64,000 bases of DNA from assembly GCF_014145395.1 (NCBI RefSeq), contig NZ_JACHTE010000004.1, forward strand, positions 282,047 to 346,046, given 5' to 3'. The notes under the pieces were generated by a model, which was not told the DNA's origin, did not search any database, and worked only from the letters and a program-made list of their open reading frames with translations. Source of the stretch: Marilutibacter penaei (GTDB lineage Bacteria; Pseudomonadota; Gammaproteobacteria; Xanthomonadales; Xanthomonadaceae). This document shows, piece after piece, positions 1 through 9,319 of this stretch (positions within the stretch are counted from its first letter, which is position 1; every line of letters begins with the position of its first letter). The translations under genes and the position numbers were made by a program.

Positions 1-293
1 TCCCTGCAGGTCCGCGACCACAACGCAAGCCAGTCCTCGAAATGCTCGGCGTGGATCGGCAGGCCGCGATGGACGGCCATCGGGTTGCCCCGGTAGCTGC
101 GCGTACCCAGCGCCACCGAAGACCAGAAGCGGGTCAGCAATGCCTTGTGCCCGGGCCAGTCGTCGATCGCGGCATTGAAGACCGGTCCCAGCGTCGGATG
201 CCGCTGGACCCGGTCGTAGAACGCATCGACCAGGGCCGCCAGGCGCGCCTCGTCGAGTCCACCGGCGCGGTCGTGCAGGGTGCTCTGTTCCAT
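1..293 (-). CDS. Group III truncated haemoglobin (partial, C-terminus beyond the left edge)
   Basis: The reverse strand reads open from an ATG at 293 to the window edge, giving about 97 residues. The N-terminus begins MEQSTLHDRAGGLDEARLAA and is followed by FYDRVQRHPTLGPVF, then GNPMAVHRGLPI and HFEDWLALW. These match the B helix, the proximal (F8) histidine region and the tryptophan-bearing G helix of group III 2/2 haemoglobins. These are small cytoplasmic haem proteins thought to handle O2, NO or peroxide. Family members are about 130 residues, so roughly a quarter is missing because of the window edge, not because of a mutation. It lies downstream of gapA on the same strand, but the gapA terminator at 346-371 separates them. 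Confidence 0.8.
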   Translation of the reverse strand, partial: MEQSTLHDRAGGLDEARLAALVDAFYDRVQRHPTLGPVFNAAIDDWPGHKALLTRFWSSVALGTRSYRGNPMAVHRGLPIHAEHFEDWLALWSRTCR

Positions 294-345
294 TCGGTCA
301 GCATACGCGGCTTCGGCTTAACCCCCGCGCGTGCCGGGAAACGAA

Positions 346-371
346 GAGGGGCCGGGTTGCCCCGGCCCCTC
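346..371 (-). terminator. Intrinsic terminator of gapA
   Basis: An 11-bp perfect inverted repeat (GAGGGGCCGGG and its complement) encloses a 4-nt loop. Read on the minus strand it is followed by TTCGTTTCCC. It lies 26 nt past the gapA stop codon. The tail is short on uridines but matches those after tkt and gltA. Confidence 0.75.
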
Positions 372-397
372 GTGTCATTTGCAGTGGCGAACGCCCG

Positions 398-1489
<1,092 letters not shown>

Positions 1490-1503
1490 CTACAGTATCG
1501 GCC

Positions 1504-2310
1504 ATGCACAGCCGCTCCCTGCTCAGTCCGCTCGCCCGCGCTGCCCTGCTGCTGGCGCTGCTCCTTGCGACCGCGCCCGCGATGGCCTGGGGTCGACTGG
1601 GCCACCGGCTTGTGGCGCAGCTGGCCTGGGACGGGATGACGCCGGCGGCACGCGCCGCTGCGCTGGACCTGCTGCAGGACGAGCCCGATCCCAGCCTGGC
1701 GGGCGTCGCCAACTGGGCCGACGAGCTGCGCGCCAACGATCCCGGCCTGGGCCGCCGCAGCGCGTCCTGGCACTACGTGAACCTCGCCGAGGACGGCTGC
1801 CACTACGATGTGGCACGCGATTGCCCGCGCGGCAATTGCGTGGTTGCCGCGATCGAGGCCCAGGCAGCGATCCTGGCCGACCCTGCCCGTCCACGGGAAG
1901 ATCGGGTGAAGGCCCTGAAGTTCGTCGTGCATTTCGTTGGCGACGTGCACCAGCCCCTGCATGCCGGCTTCGCCCACGACAAGGGCGGCAACACGGTTCA
2001 GGTCAACCTCGACGGCCGCGGCAGCAACCTGCATGCGCTGTGGGACAGCGGGCTGCTCGAACAGGCCGGCCGGGACGAAGCGCAGTGGCTCGAGCACCTC
2101 CGGGGGCTGCCACTCCGGCAAGGTGCCGGGCTCGGTCCCTCGGACTGGGCCGAGGCGTCCTGCCGTATCGTCCGGTCGCCCGGTTTCTATCCCGGACGCG
2201 CAAAGATCGACGAGGAATACGGTTTGCAATGGAGTGCGACCGCCAGCCGCCAACTGCGTCTGGGTGGCGAGCACCTGGCCCGGGTCCTCAACGGGGCCCT
2301 CGGCGGCTGA
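1504..2310 (+). CDS. Secreted S1/P1-family nuclease
   Basis: The 268-residue product starts with a signal peptide ending in ATAPAMA. The predicted mature N-terminus is WGRLGHRLVAQ. In S1/P1 nucleases the first mature tryptophan coordinates the zinc cluster, which strongly supports this cleavage site and the ATG at 1504. Other expected zinc ligands lie in WHYVNL, HFVGDVHQPLHAG and NLHALWDSG. The enzyme should be a periplasmic or extracellular trinuclear-zinc phosphodiesterase acting on single-stranded nucleic acid, perhaps for phosphate or nucleotide scavenging. An upstream in-frame start at 1399 would disrupt the signal peptide and was not used. TACAGT about 10 nt before the ATG may be the -10 element, giving a very short leader. 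Confidence 0.9.
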   Translation: MHSRSLLSPLARAALLLALLLATAPAMAWGRLGHRLVAQLAWDGMTPAARAAALDLLQDEPDPSLAGVANWADELRANDPGLGRRSASWHYVNLAEDGCHYDVARDCPRGNCVVAAIEAQAAILADPARPREDRVKALKFVVHFVGDVHQPLHAGFAHDKGGNTVQVNLDGRGSNLHALWDSGLLEQAGRDEAQWLEHLRGLPLRQGAGLGPSDWAEASCRIVRSPGFYPGRAKIDEEYGLQWSATASRQLRLGGEHLARVLNGALGG

Positions 2311-2372
2311 GGGCGGCCCGCGTCCGGTCGCACACAGGGCAGGCCAAGCCACATCTCCCCAGGAGCCATGCC

Positions 2373-3239
2373 ATGCAGACCCGGGTCCACCCCTTCTTCC
2401 ATGCCGCCAGCGGCACCTGGAGCTACGTGGTTCATGCCGCTGGCGCCCGCGACGCCGCGGTGATCGACCCGGTCCTCGATTTCGACGCTGCCTCCGCCCG
2501 CACCTCCACCGCCTCCGCGCAGGCCATCGTCGATTTCGTCGAAGCCCGGGGCCTGGACGTGCGCTGGCTGCTGGAAACCCACGCGCACGCCGACCACCTC
2601 AGCGCGGCGCACTGGCTGAAGGGCCATTGGCCCGAAGCCACGCTGGCGATCGGTGAAGGCATCCGCCAAGTGCAGAAGACCTTCCGTCCGATCTTCAATC
2701 TTGGAGAACACTTCCCGGTCGACGGTTCGCAGTTCGACCGTCTGTTCGAGCCGGATGCCGGCTTCGAGGTCGGCCCCCTCGCCGCGCGCGTGATCCCGGT
2801 CCCCGGCCACACCAGCGACAGCAATGCCTTCCTGGTCGGCGATGCACTGTTCGTCGGCGACTCGCTGTTCATGCCCGACGGCGGCACCGCGCGCTGTGAC
2901 TTCCCCGGCGGCGACGCGCGCACGCTGTACCGGTCGATCCGGCACCTGTTCGACAGCCTGCCCGAGGAGACCCGCGTCTTCGTCTGCCATGACTACGGCC
3001 CGGGCGGACGCGAAGTCGCGTGCGAAACCACGCTCGGCGAACAGAAGCGCAACAACATCCATGTCGGCGCAGGCATCGACGAGGACCGCTTCGTCGCGAT
3101 GCGCGAGGCGCGCGACGCCACCCTGGCGATGCCGGCGCTGATCCTGCCTTCGGTACAGGTCAATATCCGCGCCGGCGCCCTGCCCGAGCCGCAGGCGGAC
3201 GGCCACCGTTACCTAACCCTCCCCATCGACCGGATCTGA
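2373..3239 (+). CDS. MBL-fold persulfide dioxygenase-like hydrolase (ETHE1/Blh type)
   Basis: The 288-residue metallo-beta-lactamase-fold protein carries H70-x-H72-x-D74-H75 in ETHAHADHLSA, then His146 in VPGHTSDS, Asp163 in VGDSLF and His206 in VCHDYGPGG. It also has the GTARCDFPGGDA segment typical of bacterial ETHE1/Blh proteins, where the aspartate helps organise a mononuclear iron site. Family members oxidise glutathione persulfide to sulfite. The next gene encodes a TSUP permease that could export sulfite or thiosulfate, so a small sulfide-detoxification unit is inferred. No rhodanese domain or BigR repressor gene is adjacent. A general glyoxalase-II-like hydrolase is the main alternative. 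Confidence 0.82.
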   Translation: MQTRVHPFFHAASGTWSYVVHAAGARDAAVIDPVLDFDAASARTSTASAQAIVDFVEARGLDVRWLLETHAHADHLSAAHWLKGHWPEATLAIGEGIRQVQKTFRPIFNLGEHFPVDGSQFDRLFEPDAGFEVGPLAARVIPVPGHTSDSNAFLVGDALFVGDSLFMPDGGTARCDFPGGDARTLYRSIRHLFDSLPEETRVFVCHDYGPGGREVACETTLGEQKRNNIHVGAGIDEDRFVAMREARDATLAMPALILPSVQVNIRAGALPEPQADGHRYLTLPIDRI

Positions 3240-3329
3240 GCCGATGCCCACGCCGGGCGCCCGCAGGTCTTTGCACGTGAGCCCGATGCTGGCAGGCTCT
3301 GTCCTGGCCCGACCGCTGGCGCGCACGAC

Positions 3330-4082
3330 TTGACTGAGACCGACCTGATCCTCGCGTTGCTGCTGATGCTGGTGGCAACGCTGTATTCCTCGGTCGGCCA
3401 TGCCGGCGCCAGCGGCTACATCGCGGTGATGGCCCTGATGGGCCTGGCGCCGGAGACCCTGCGACCGACCGCGCTCACCCTGAACCTGCTGGTCGGCGGC
3501 ATCGGCCTGGTGCGCTTCTGGCGCGATGGCCACGTCCGCTGGCGCAACGTGCTGCCCTTCGTGGTGGCCTCGGCACCGGCCGCATTCTTCGCCGCACAGA
3601 TCAAGCTGCCGCGTGAAAGCTATTCGATGCTGCTGGGCCTCGTGCTGCTGGTCGCCGCGATCGGTGTGTTCCGGCACGCCGGCCAGGCCGAGGTCGAAGA
3701 CGCCGCGAGCGCCGGTCGACGCGTGCCGTGGATTCCGGGACTGCTCGCCGGTGCCGCCATCGGCATCCTGTCGGGCCTGACCGGCACCGGCGGCGCAATC
3801 TTCCTGACCCCGTTGCTGCTGTTCGCCCACTGGATGCCGACCCGCGAAGCGGCCGGCACCTCCGTGGCCTTCGTCTGGATCAACTCCCTGACGGCGCTCG
3901 CGGGCCTGCTGCACGCGACCGGCGAGCTGCCCGCCGCCCTGCCGCTGTGGCTGGGCGCGGTCGCGGTCGGCGCGCTGGTCGGCACCCAGTTGGGCCTGCG
4001 CTGGCTTCCCACCCGCGGTCTGCGCCGGATGCTGGGTGTGGTGCTGGTAATCGCCGCGGGGAAGCTGCTGCTCGCGGTGTGA
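3330..4082 (+). CDS. TSUP-family (TauE/SafE) membrane permease
   Basis: The 250-residue protein consists mostly of hydrophobic helices, about eight segments, with two related halves as in the TSUP family. The N-terminal half contains YSSVGHAGASGYIAVMAL and the second half SGLTGTGGAIFLTPLLLF, the glycine-rich loops characteristic of TauE/SafE proteins. These transporters move sulfur-containing organic or inorganic anions across the inner membrane. Its position 90 nt after a persulfide-dioxygenase-like gene suggests sulfite or thiosulfate export. The start is a TTG at 3330 with no strong ribosome-binding site, so the start is less certain than the family call. It is convergent with the M56-TonB gene, 16 nt apart. 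Confidence 0.85.
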   Translation: MTETDLILALLLMLVATLYSSVGHAGASGYIAVMALMGLAPETLRPTALTLNLLVGGIGLVRFWRDGHVRWRNVLPFVVASAPAAFFAAQIKLPRESYSMLLGLVLLVAAIGVFRHAGQAEVEDAASAGRRVPWIPGLLAGAAIGILSGLTGTGGAIFLTPLLLFAHWMPTREAAGTSVAFVWINSLTALAGLLHATGELPAALPLWLGAVAVGALVGTQLGLRWLPTRGLRRMLGVVLVIAAGKLLLAV

Positions 4083-4098
4083 CGTTATCCCTGCCGGG

Positions 4099-5430
4099 TC
4101 AGCAGTCGGGTGCCGTGGAAGCTTGCGGCGGCTGCCAGCTAGCGGTCAGCGACTCGCGAAGGCTGTTGTAACCGCGCCATGCCACAGGCACCTGGCGTTG
4201 CATGGGGGCCGCAGCGTCCTTTTGCAGGCCGGGGTCGCCGTCGGCCTCGAAGTACACGGGCACGCGAACCTGGCCGCGCACGGGCTTGCCGCCCTCCATC
4301 GCCGGCGTGAATCGCCACTGCCAAGCGGCTTCGACGCTCGCGGCATCGAACACGCCAGCGGGCGTTGCCTGCTCGACCTGGATATCGACCGGCGCGCCCG
4401 TCTCATCCACGGTGATGATCAACGACACCTTGCCGGAAAGCTTTGATGCCAGCGCCTCGGCGGGGTAGCGCGGGGGACTGAGGCGGCGCGACTCATCGTC
4501 TACGCGACTGGGCATATCCGCCTGGGACGCCGCCGTGGAGGCCGCAGGTTGCAGCGTCCAGGCAGCGGCGCCGGTGCTCACGACGAGCAGGGTGGACACC
4601 AGACCGCCCATGAAGCGGCGGGAGCGGGACATCCGTGATTGCTTGAGCATTTCGATCCTCTCCTTGAGGGGGTGGCTGAAGCCCCAGTGACAGCCGAAAG
4701 GGGAGCCCTGGTGGGCCAGTTGGGTCTCGAGCATGGCTTCGCCATAGGCCCGGCGATGACGCCGCAACGCACCCAGTACCCGCGCATCGCAGGCCATTTC
4801 CTGGTCATGGCGGAAACGCCCGGTCGCGACATGGATGAGTGGGTTGAACCAGAGCAGGCAGCGGCCCAGGCACCAGGCCGCATGCGCCTGAAGGTCCCCA
4901 TGTCGCAGGTGCTGGCGTTCGTGTGCGACGAGCAGTACCTGCTGCACTTCCGTATAGCGCCGCTCGAAATCTGCCGGCAGCACGATGCGGGGCCGGAGCA
5001 GGCCCAACACCGCGGGCAGTCCCCCATTTGTCTCCGCCACGAACGTGCCATCCGCTCGTGCCTGGAGCCGCCCCAGTGCGCGCACGAAACGGAGGTGCCG
5101 GACGGCCAGGACGAGGCCGGTCGCCGCTGCGCCGGACAGCCATGCCAGCAGCCATGGCAGCGCCAGCCCGGAACGCTCGATCGCCGGCGCGGCGTCCATC
5201 CAGGCGGACGTCGCGATGACCGGGAGCGAAGAGCCGATGCTGGAGGTACCGGACGGCACCGGCATCACGACGGCCAGCGTCGCGGCGGGCACGATCAGCC
5301 ATGCCGCGTATGCATTGCCCGCGCCGAAGGCACGTCGCAACGGCGCGCGTACCGCCAGCACGGCCAGGATGGCCAGGCTGCTCGCAACGAAGGATTCGAA
5401 CAGGAGCTGGAGAAGTTCAACGTTCGTCAT
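4099..5430 (-). CDS. BlaR1-like M56 metallopeptidase with C-terminal TonB domain
   Basis: The 443-residue protein has an N-terminal M56 (BlaR1/MecR1) region with several membrane helices and a zinc-protease motif HERQH at residues 170-174. A downstream ligand lies in EMACD near residue 211. After one more hydrophobic segment near 275-292 the C-terminus (about 315-395) is a TonB C-terminal domain (ALASKLSGKVSLIITVDET, AAWQWRFTPAMEGGKP). There is no penicillin-binding sensor domain. In the family, signal sensing activates the cytoplasmic protease, which inactivates the partner BlaI-type repressor. Here the input is presumably a periplasmic or cell-wall cue, not necessarily a beta-lactam. The gene overlaps the repressor gene by 14 nt and is surely co-transcribed with it. 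Confidence 0.88.
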   Translation of the reverse strand: MTNVELLQLLFESFVASSLAILAVLAVRAPLRRAFGAGNAYAAWLIVPAATLAVVMPVPSGTSSIGSSLPVIATSAWMDAAPAIERSGLALPWLLAWLSGAAATGLVLAVRHLRFVRALGRLQARADGTFVAETNGGLPAVLGLLRPRIVLPADFERRYTEVQQVLLVAHERQHLRHGDLQAHAAWCLGRCLLWFNPLIHVATGRFRHDQEMACDARVLGALRRHRRAYGEAMLETQLAHQGSPFGCHWGFSHPLKERIEMLKQSRMSRSRRFMGGLVSTLLVVSTGAAAWTLQPAASTAASQADMPSRVDDESRRLSPPRYPAEALASKLSGKVSLIITVDETGAPVDIQVEQATPAGVFDAASVEAAWQWRFTPAMEGGKPVRGQVRVPVYFEADGDPGLQKDAAAPMQRQVPVAWRGYNSLRESLTASWQPPQASTAPDC

Positions 5431-5788
5431 CGTCCATCTCCTCCAGCAGTGCGCGCAGCTCCTGGATGTCCTTGTCGCTCAGCTTGTCATGGCGACTGAA
5501 ATGCGCGACCAGTGGTGCAACGCGACCGTCGAACAGACGCTCGAGCATGCCGGCGCTCTCGTCCTGGACCCAGGCTTCGCGCGCGAGGACCGGACTGTAC
5601 AGAAAGCGGCGGCCCTCCTTCCGCGCATTGACCGCTCCCTTCCTGAGCAGGCGGCTCAACAGCGTTTTCACCGTCGGTTCCTGCCACTGGCGCGTCTCGG
5701 CCAAGGCTGCCAGGACTTCGTCGGCCGCGAGCGGATGCGACTTCCAGAGCACTTCCATGACGGCGGACTCTGCTTCACTGATGCGCAT
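5417..5788 (-). CDS. BlaI/MecI/CopY-family transcriptional repressor
   Basis: The 123-residue protein has the BlaI layout: a winged helix (ISEAESAVMEVLWKSHPLAA, then WQEPTVKTLLSRLLRKGAV) and a C-terminal helical dimerisation tail. SRLLRKGAV followed by FLYSPVL is typical of the recognition helix and wing. Family members bind TACA/TGTA dyads and are released after proteolysis by the membrane M56 partner. That partner is the overlapping downstream gene. Two TACA-N2-TGTA dyads lie just upstream at 5802-5811 and 5825-5834, consistent with autoregulation. Confidence 0.92.
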   Translation of the reverse strand: MRISEAESAVMEVLWKSHPLAADEVLAALAETRQWQEPTVKTLLSRLLRKGAVNARKEGRRFLYSPVLAREAWVQDESAGMLERLFDGRVAPLVAHFSRHDKLSDKDIQELRALLEEMDDDER

Positions 5789-5800
5789 GACTGTTGATGA

Positions 5801-5838
5801 TTACATTTGTAGACGATCTGAATTTACACCTGTAGACG
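5801..5838. promoter_or_regulatory. Paired BlaI-type operators between repressor gene and CoA hydrolase gene
   Basis: Two 15-nt direct repeats, TTACATTTGTAGACG (5801-5815) and TTACACCTGTAGACG (5824-5838), are spaced 23 bp apart. Each contains the dyad TACA-N2-TGTA, the core recognised by BlaI/MecI repressors. The region is AT-rich compared with its surroundings. It sits 13 nt upstream of the repressor start and 56 nt upstream of the divergent CoA hydrolase gene, so it could control both. The match is by eye. Confidence 0.75.
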
Positions 5839-5893
5839 ACGAAGTCAAGCGCTGATCACCCCGTCACGCCGGACCGCCCGCTACGCTCTCTGC

Positions 5894-7858
5894 ATGTCGC
5901 CCACCCCTGTCATCGCCTCCCTGCCCGACGGCACCCTCGATGCCGCGGTCGACCGGATCCTTGCCTCTGTCGATGGCCCGCTGCACGTCGCTACCCCGCT
6001 CGGACTGGGCAAGCCGCACCGGCTCATCAACGCGCTGTACGCCCGCGTAGAGGCGGAAGCATCCCGGGCGCTGTACCTCTACACCGCGCTGTCACTGGAC
6101 CCACCGAGCGCGGGGAAGGGGCTGCAGGGACGCTTCTTGGGCCCCTTCGTCGCCCGCCATTTCGGCGAGGACTTTCCCCACCTGGCCTATGTCCGGGCGC
6201 TGCGGCGCGATGCCTTGCCCCCGAACATCGAGGTCGAGGAGTTCTACATGCAGTCCGGCGCGATGCTGGGCTCGAGCCAGGCCCAGCGCCGCTATGCCAG
6301 CCTGAACTACACCCATGTCGCGCGCGCACTGGCCGACCGTCGCGTCAACGTGATCCTGCAGAAAGTGGCACGCGAACCGGGCGGCACGCGGCTCTCGCTC
6401 TCCTGCAACACCGACCTGACCTTCGACACGCTGGCCGCGATCGAGGCGCGGGGCATGCCAAGGCCATTCGTCGTCGCCGAGGTCGACCCCGCGCTGCCCT
6501 GGCTGGGCGGCACCGCGGCCGTGGATGCCGCCTTCTTCGATCTCATCGTCGAGCCTGCCGCCCCCTACCCGCGACTGTTTGGCCTGCCACGCCAGCCGGT
6601 CGGCGACACCGACCACGCGATCGGTCTCCACGCCAGCACGCTGGTCAAGGACGGGGGCACGCTGCAGATCGGCATCGGCGCCCTCGCGGACGCGCTCTGC
6701 CATGCCCTGGCGTTGCGACACTCCGACAATGCGACCTATCACCGCATCCTCGCTGCGTTGGGATCGCCGGCGGCTGGCAACGCCGAACTCGGTCCGTTCG
6801 AACAGGGCCTCTACGGCTGCAGCGAGATGCTCAACGAAGGCTTCCGCCGCCTCGTGGAGGCAGGCGTGATCCGTCGCAAGGTCATCGACGACATCGACCT
6901 GATGCGCCACGAAGCCGAAGGCACGCTGGAGACGGCGGGACGCGAACGGCTGGCGCGGGACGGCGAATTCCTGCATGGCGCCTTTTACCTCGGCTCACCC
7001 GAGTTCTACGACTGGCTGCGCGACCTCGACCCGCCCACCCGCGCGGGCATCGGCATGCGCCCGGTCAGCGCGGTGAACGAACTGTATGGTGGCAATGAGT
7101 CGCTGGAACGCCTGCAACGCCGCGACGCGCGCTTCTTCAACAGCTGCATGATGGCCACCGCGCTGGGCGCTGCGGTGTCGGATGCGCTGGAGGACGGGCG
7201 CGTCGTCTCGGGCGTGGGCGGCCAGTACAACTTCGTCGCGATGGCGCATGCGCTGCCGGATGCGCGATCGGTGCTGATGCTGCGCGCGACCCGTCGCAGC
7301 GAAGGGCGCACGCGCTCGAACATCGTCTGGAACTATGGGCACGCCACCATCCCCCGCCACCTGCGCGACGTCTACATCACCGAGTACGGCGTGGCCGACC
7401 TGCGCGGGCGCACCGACGAAGACTGCATCGCGGCGATGCTGGCGATCACCGACGCGCGCTTCCGCGACACCTTGATAGATCAGGCACGCGGGAGCGGGAA
7501 GATCGCGCGCGAGCAGGATGCTGCGTCTGCCCGGAAAGTGAACTCCGCAGGAGACCTCAGCGCGCGGCTTGCACCGTTCCGCGCTGACGGCAGCCTGCCG
7601 GACTACCCGCTGGGCAGCGACTTCACCCCGGTCGAGCAGCGCATCGTTCGGGCCCTGGCCTGGCTGAAGGACGCCACCGACACCCGTCGCGGCCGCCTGG
7701 CCACCGTGGCCCGCGCCCTCGCCACGCCGACGAGCGACGATGCCGAGGCCCTGTCGCGAATGGATCTCGAACGGCCCGGGGGCACGATGGCCCGGCTTGA
7801 GCGTCGGCTCCTGTCGCTCGCGCTCGCAAGGACGGCATTGCCCACCACACCCCCGTGA
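5894..7858 (+). CDS. Acetyl-CoA hydrolase/transferase family protein
   Basis: The 654-residue protein has the two-lobed CoA-transferase layout, with a well conserved C-terminal acetyl-CoA hydrolase/transferase domain (AVNELYGGNESLERLQ, SGVGGQYNFVAMAHAL, TEYGVADLRGRTDEDC). The segment GLHASTLVKDGGTLQIGIGA is typical of the family's middle region. Members form a glutamyl-CoA intermediate and hydrolyse acyl-CoA or transfer CoA between acids. The catalytic glutamate cannot be assigned with confidence here. At about 650 residues it is longer than the roughly 430-500 of classic acetate CoA-transferases, matching a longer proteobacterial subfamily of unknown substrate. It is divergent from the blaI-like gene and may share its operators. 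Confidence 0.85.
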   Translation: MSPTPVIASLPDGTLDAAVDRILASVDGPLHVATPLGLGKPHRLINALYARVEAEASRALYLYTALSLDPPSAGKGLQGRFLGPFVARHFGEDFPHLAYVRALRRDALPPNIEVEEFYMQSGAMLGSSQAQRRYASLNYTHVARALADRRVNVILQKVAREPGGTRLSLSCNTDLTFDTLAAIEARGMPRPFVVAEVDPALPWLGGTAAVDAAFFDLIVEPAAPYPRLFGLPRQPVGDTDHAIGLHASTLVKDGGTLQIGIGALADALCHALALRHSDNATYHRILAALGSPAAGNAELGPFEQGLYGCSEMLNEGFRRLVEAGVIRRKVIDDIDLMRHEAEGTLETAGRERLARDGEFLHGAFYLGSPEFYDWLRDLDPPTRAGIGMRPVSAVNELYGGNESLERLQRRDARFFNSCMMATALGAAVSDALEDGRVVSGVGGQYNFVAMAHALPDARSVLMLRATRRSEGRTRSNIVWNYGHATIPRHLRDVYITEYGVADLRGRTDEDCIAAMLAITDARFRDTLIDQARGSGKIAREQDAASARKVNSAGDLSARLAPFRADGSLPDYPLGSDFTPVEQRIVRALAWLKDATDTRRGRLATVARALATPTSDDAEALSRMDLERPGGTMARLERRLLSLALARTALPTTPP

Positions 7859-7910
7859 GCCGCGGCGCTTTGCCTATACTGGCCCCTGGTCCAAGGGAGC
7901 GCACCGCCGG

Positions 7911-8597
7911 ATGTCCGCCGACAACGTCTACAAGCATTTCTACCGCACCGTCCGCCTGTCGGCGACCGAACTGAGCGACGGCGGTGGCCCGTTCGGCTTC
8001 GACATCACCACCGCGCTGGAGTTCGACTTCCTGGTCGAGCGCTACCAGTGCGACGCGATCATCGAGACCGGCAGCAACATGGGCGACACCACCGATTACC
8101 TCGCCCGCGCCTACCCGAACCTGAGCATCGTCACCTGCGACGTGGTCGACAAGTACGTGGACATCGTCAAGCGCCGGGTCGGCTTCATGCCGCACACCCA
8201 CGTCGAAAAGATCGACTCGCCCGACCTGATCGCGAAGTTCAAGGACGAATTCCGCTGCCCGCTGTATTACCTCGATGCGCACTGGTACGAGGACTGGCCA
8301 CTGGAGCGCGAACTCGGCCTGATCGAAAACGGCGTGGTCTGCGTGGACGACTTCAACATCGGCCACCCGCGCTTTGGTTTCGACAAATACGGCGAGATGG
8401 AGTGCGGACCGGCGATGCTGTCGCGCTTCATCGACAAGGTGCCGCACTTCTACACCAACAACCCGGATGCCCAGCACGAACTGCCGTGCCTGCAGACCGG
8501 GCGCCGCGGCGGCAAGGCCTACTTCGCGGTGGGCCAACCCGACCACATGAAGCACCATCGCTACTTCAAGCGTTACGCGACGCCGCAGCCGACGTAG
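7911..8597 (+). CDS. Class I SAM methyltransferase-fold protein of unknown target
   Basis: The 228-residue product contains a probable SAM-binding motif I, IIETGSNMGDTTDYL (residues 50-64). It is followed by a post-I acidic strand end (SIVTCDVVD, 73-81), and later by PLYYLDAHWYEDWP and GVVCVDDFNIGHP. The arrangement, with LDAHW near residues 121-125, resembles cephalosporin-hydroxylase/TylF- or FkbM-like methyltransferases. No substrate-specific domain was recognised. TATACT at 7875-7880 may be the -10 box, and GGGAG lies about 13 nt before the ATG. The gene stands alone with no obvious pathway neighbour. Confidence 0.6.
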   Translation: MSADNVYKHFYRTVRLSATELSDGGGPFGFDITTALEFDFLVERYQCDAIIETGSNMGDTTDYLARAYPNLSIVTCDVVDKYVDIVKRRVGFMPHTHVEKIDSPDLIAKFKDEFRCPLYYLDAHWYEDWPLERELGLIENGVVCVDDFNIGHPRFGFDKYGEMECGPAMLSRFIDKVPHFYTNNPDAQHELPCLQTGRRGGKAYFAVGQPDHMKHHRYFKRYATPQPT

Positions 8598-8661
8598 GCG
8601 AGCGGGACCACCGGACGACCGCATTCCCCCGGACATGGCGCGACGGGTTTGCCCGGACGAC

Positions 8662-9192
8662 TCAGGCTCCGGGTGCCCGCGTACGGCGACCCACCACCTC
8701 GCGGTCCCGCGAGAACACGAACTGGTAGGCCAGCCTGACCGCGACCGGGCGCAGATCGGCCCCTGACTTTTCGCACTCGTCACTCTTGCCGAGGGGATGC
8801 GTGCAGATGGCAGCCCCGAAAAACGACCAGTTGCGGACCGCGGTCAAGGTCGCCGAGACAAAGGAGCTGTCCAGGACCGGATCGAGGCCGTCGCAGCCAT
8901 CGCCGGAGCGGAGCTGTTTCGCAGACGTCACTTCGCCCGCCTCCGAAACGACGATCTCGACGCACACCGTCCTGTCCGCCTCGACGTCGGGGGCATTCGC
9001 CGGATAGTCCGGCAGGCGGTCCTCGATCGGGACCGCCATGAAGAACGTCTGGTCTTCCCGCATCGTCGTCCGGTCCGCCATCGGGGGCAGGACCATCCTC
9101 ACGTCCACGTCGTCCCGGGTGACGACCCTGGGTGCGCATGCAGAGAGGATCACCATGGCGACGGCAAGGATCGGGCGAAGGCGCGTTTCCAT
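8662..9192 (-). CDS. Putative lipoprotein with TonB C-terminal-like fold
   Basis: The 176-residue product has a short charged N-terminus, a hydrophobic stretch and the lipobox LSAC (Cys19), so it should be lipidated. The rest (VCVEIVVSEAGEVTSAKQL, TLTAVRNWSFFGA, PVAVRLAYQFVF) follows the strand-helix-strand pattern of TonB C-terminal domains. It lacks the long proline-rich spacer and N-terminal membrane anchor of a true TonB, so an energy-transducing role is unlikely. The residue after the lipidated cysteine is Ala, compatible with the outer membrane by the enterobacterial +2 rule. Function is unknown. Confidence 0.65.
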   Translation of the reverse strand: METRLRPILAVAMVILSACAPRVVTRDDVDVRMVLPPMADRTTMREDQTFFMAVPIEDRLPDYPANAPDVEADRTVCVEIVVSEAGEVTSAKQLRSGDGCDGLDPVLDSSFVSATLTAVRNWSFFGAAICTHPLGKSDECEKSGADLRPVAVRLAYQFVFSRDREVVGRRTRAPGA

Positions 9193-9273
9193 GGATCCGA
9201 TCTCCCTATCGAGGCGCCGGCCGGTACGTACCGCACGCCAACGCGAGACGAAGCGACTCTAGATCGAAACGAA

Positions 9274-9298
9274 GAACGGCGCCACAAGGGCGCCGTTC
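9274..9298 (-). terminator. Intrinsic terminator of tkt
   Basis: A 10-bp perfect inverted repeat (GAACGGCGCC and complement) has a 5-nt loop and, on the minus strand, a TTCGTTTCG tail. It lies 22 nt after the tkt stop codon. Confidence 0.75.
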
Positions 9299-9319
9299 CG
9301 GGTCGAACGCGAAGGCCGG

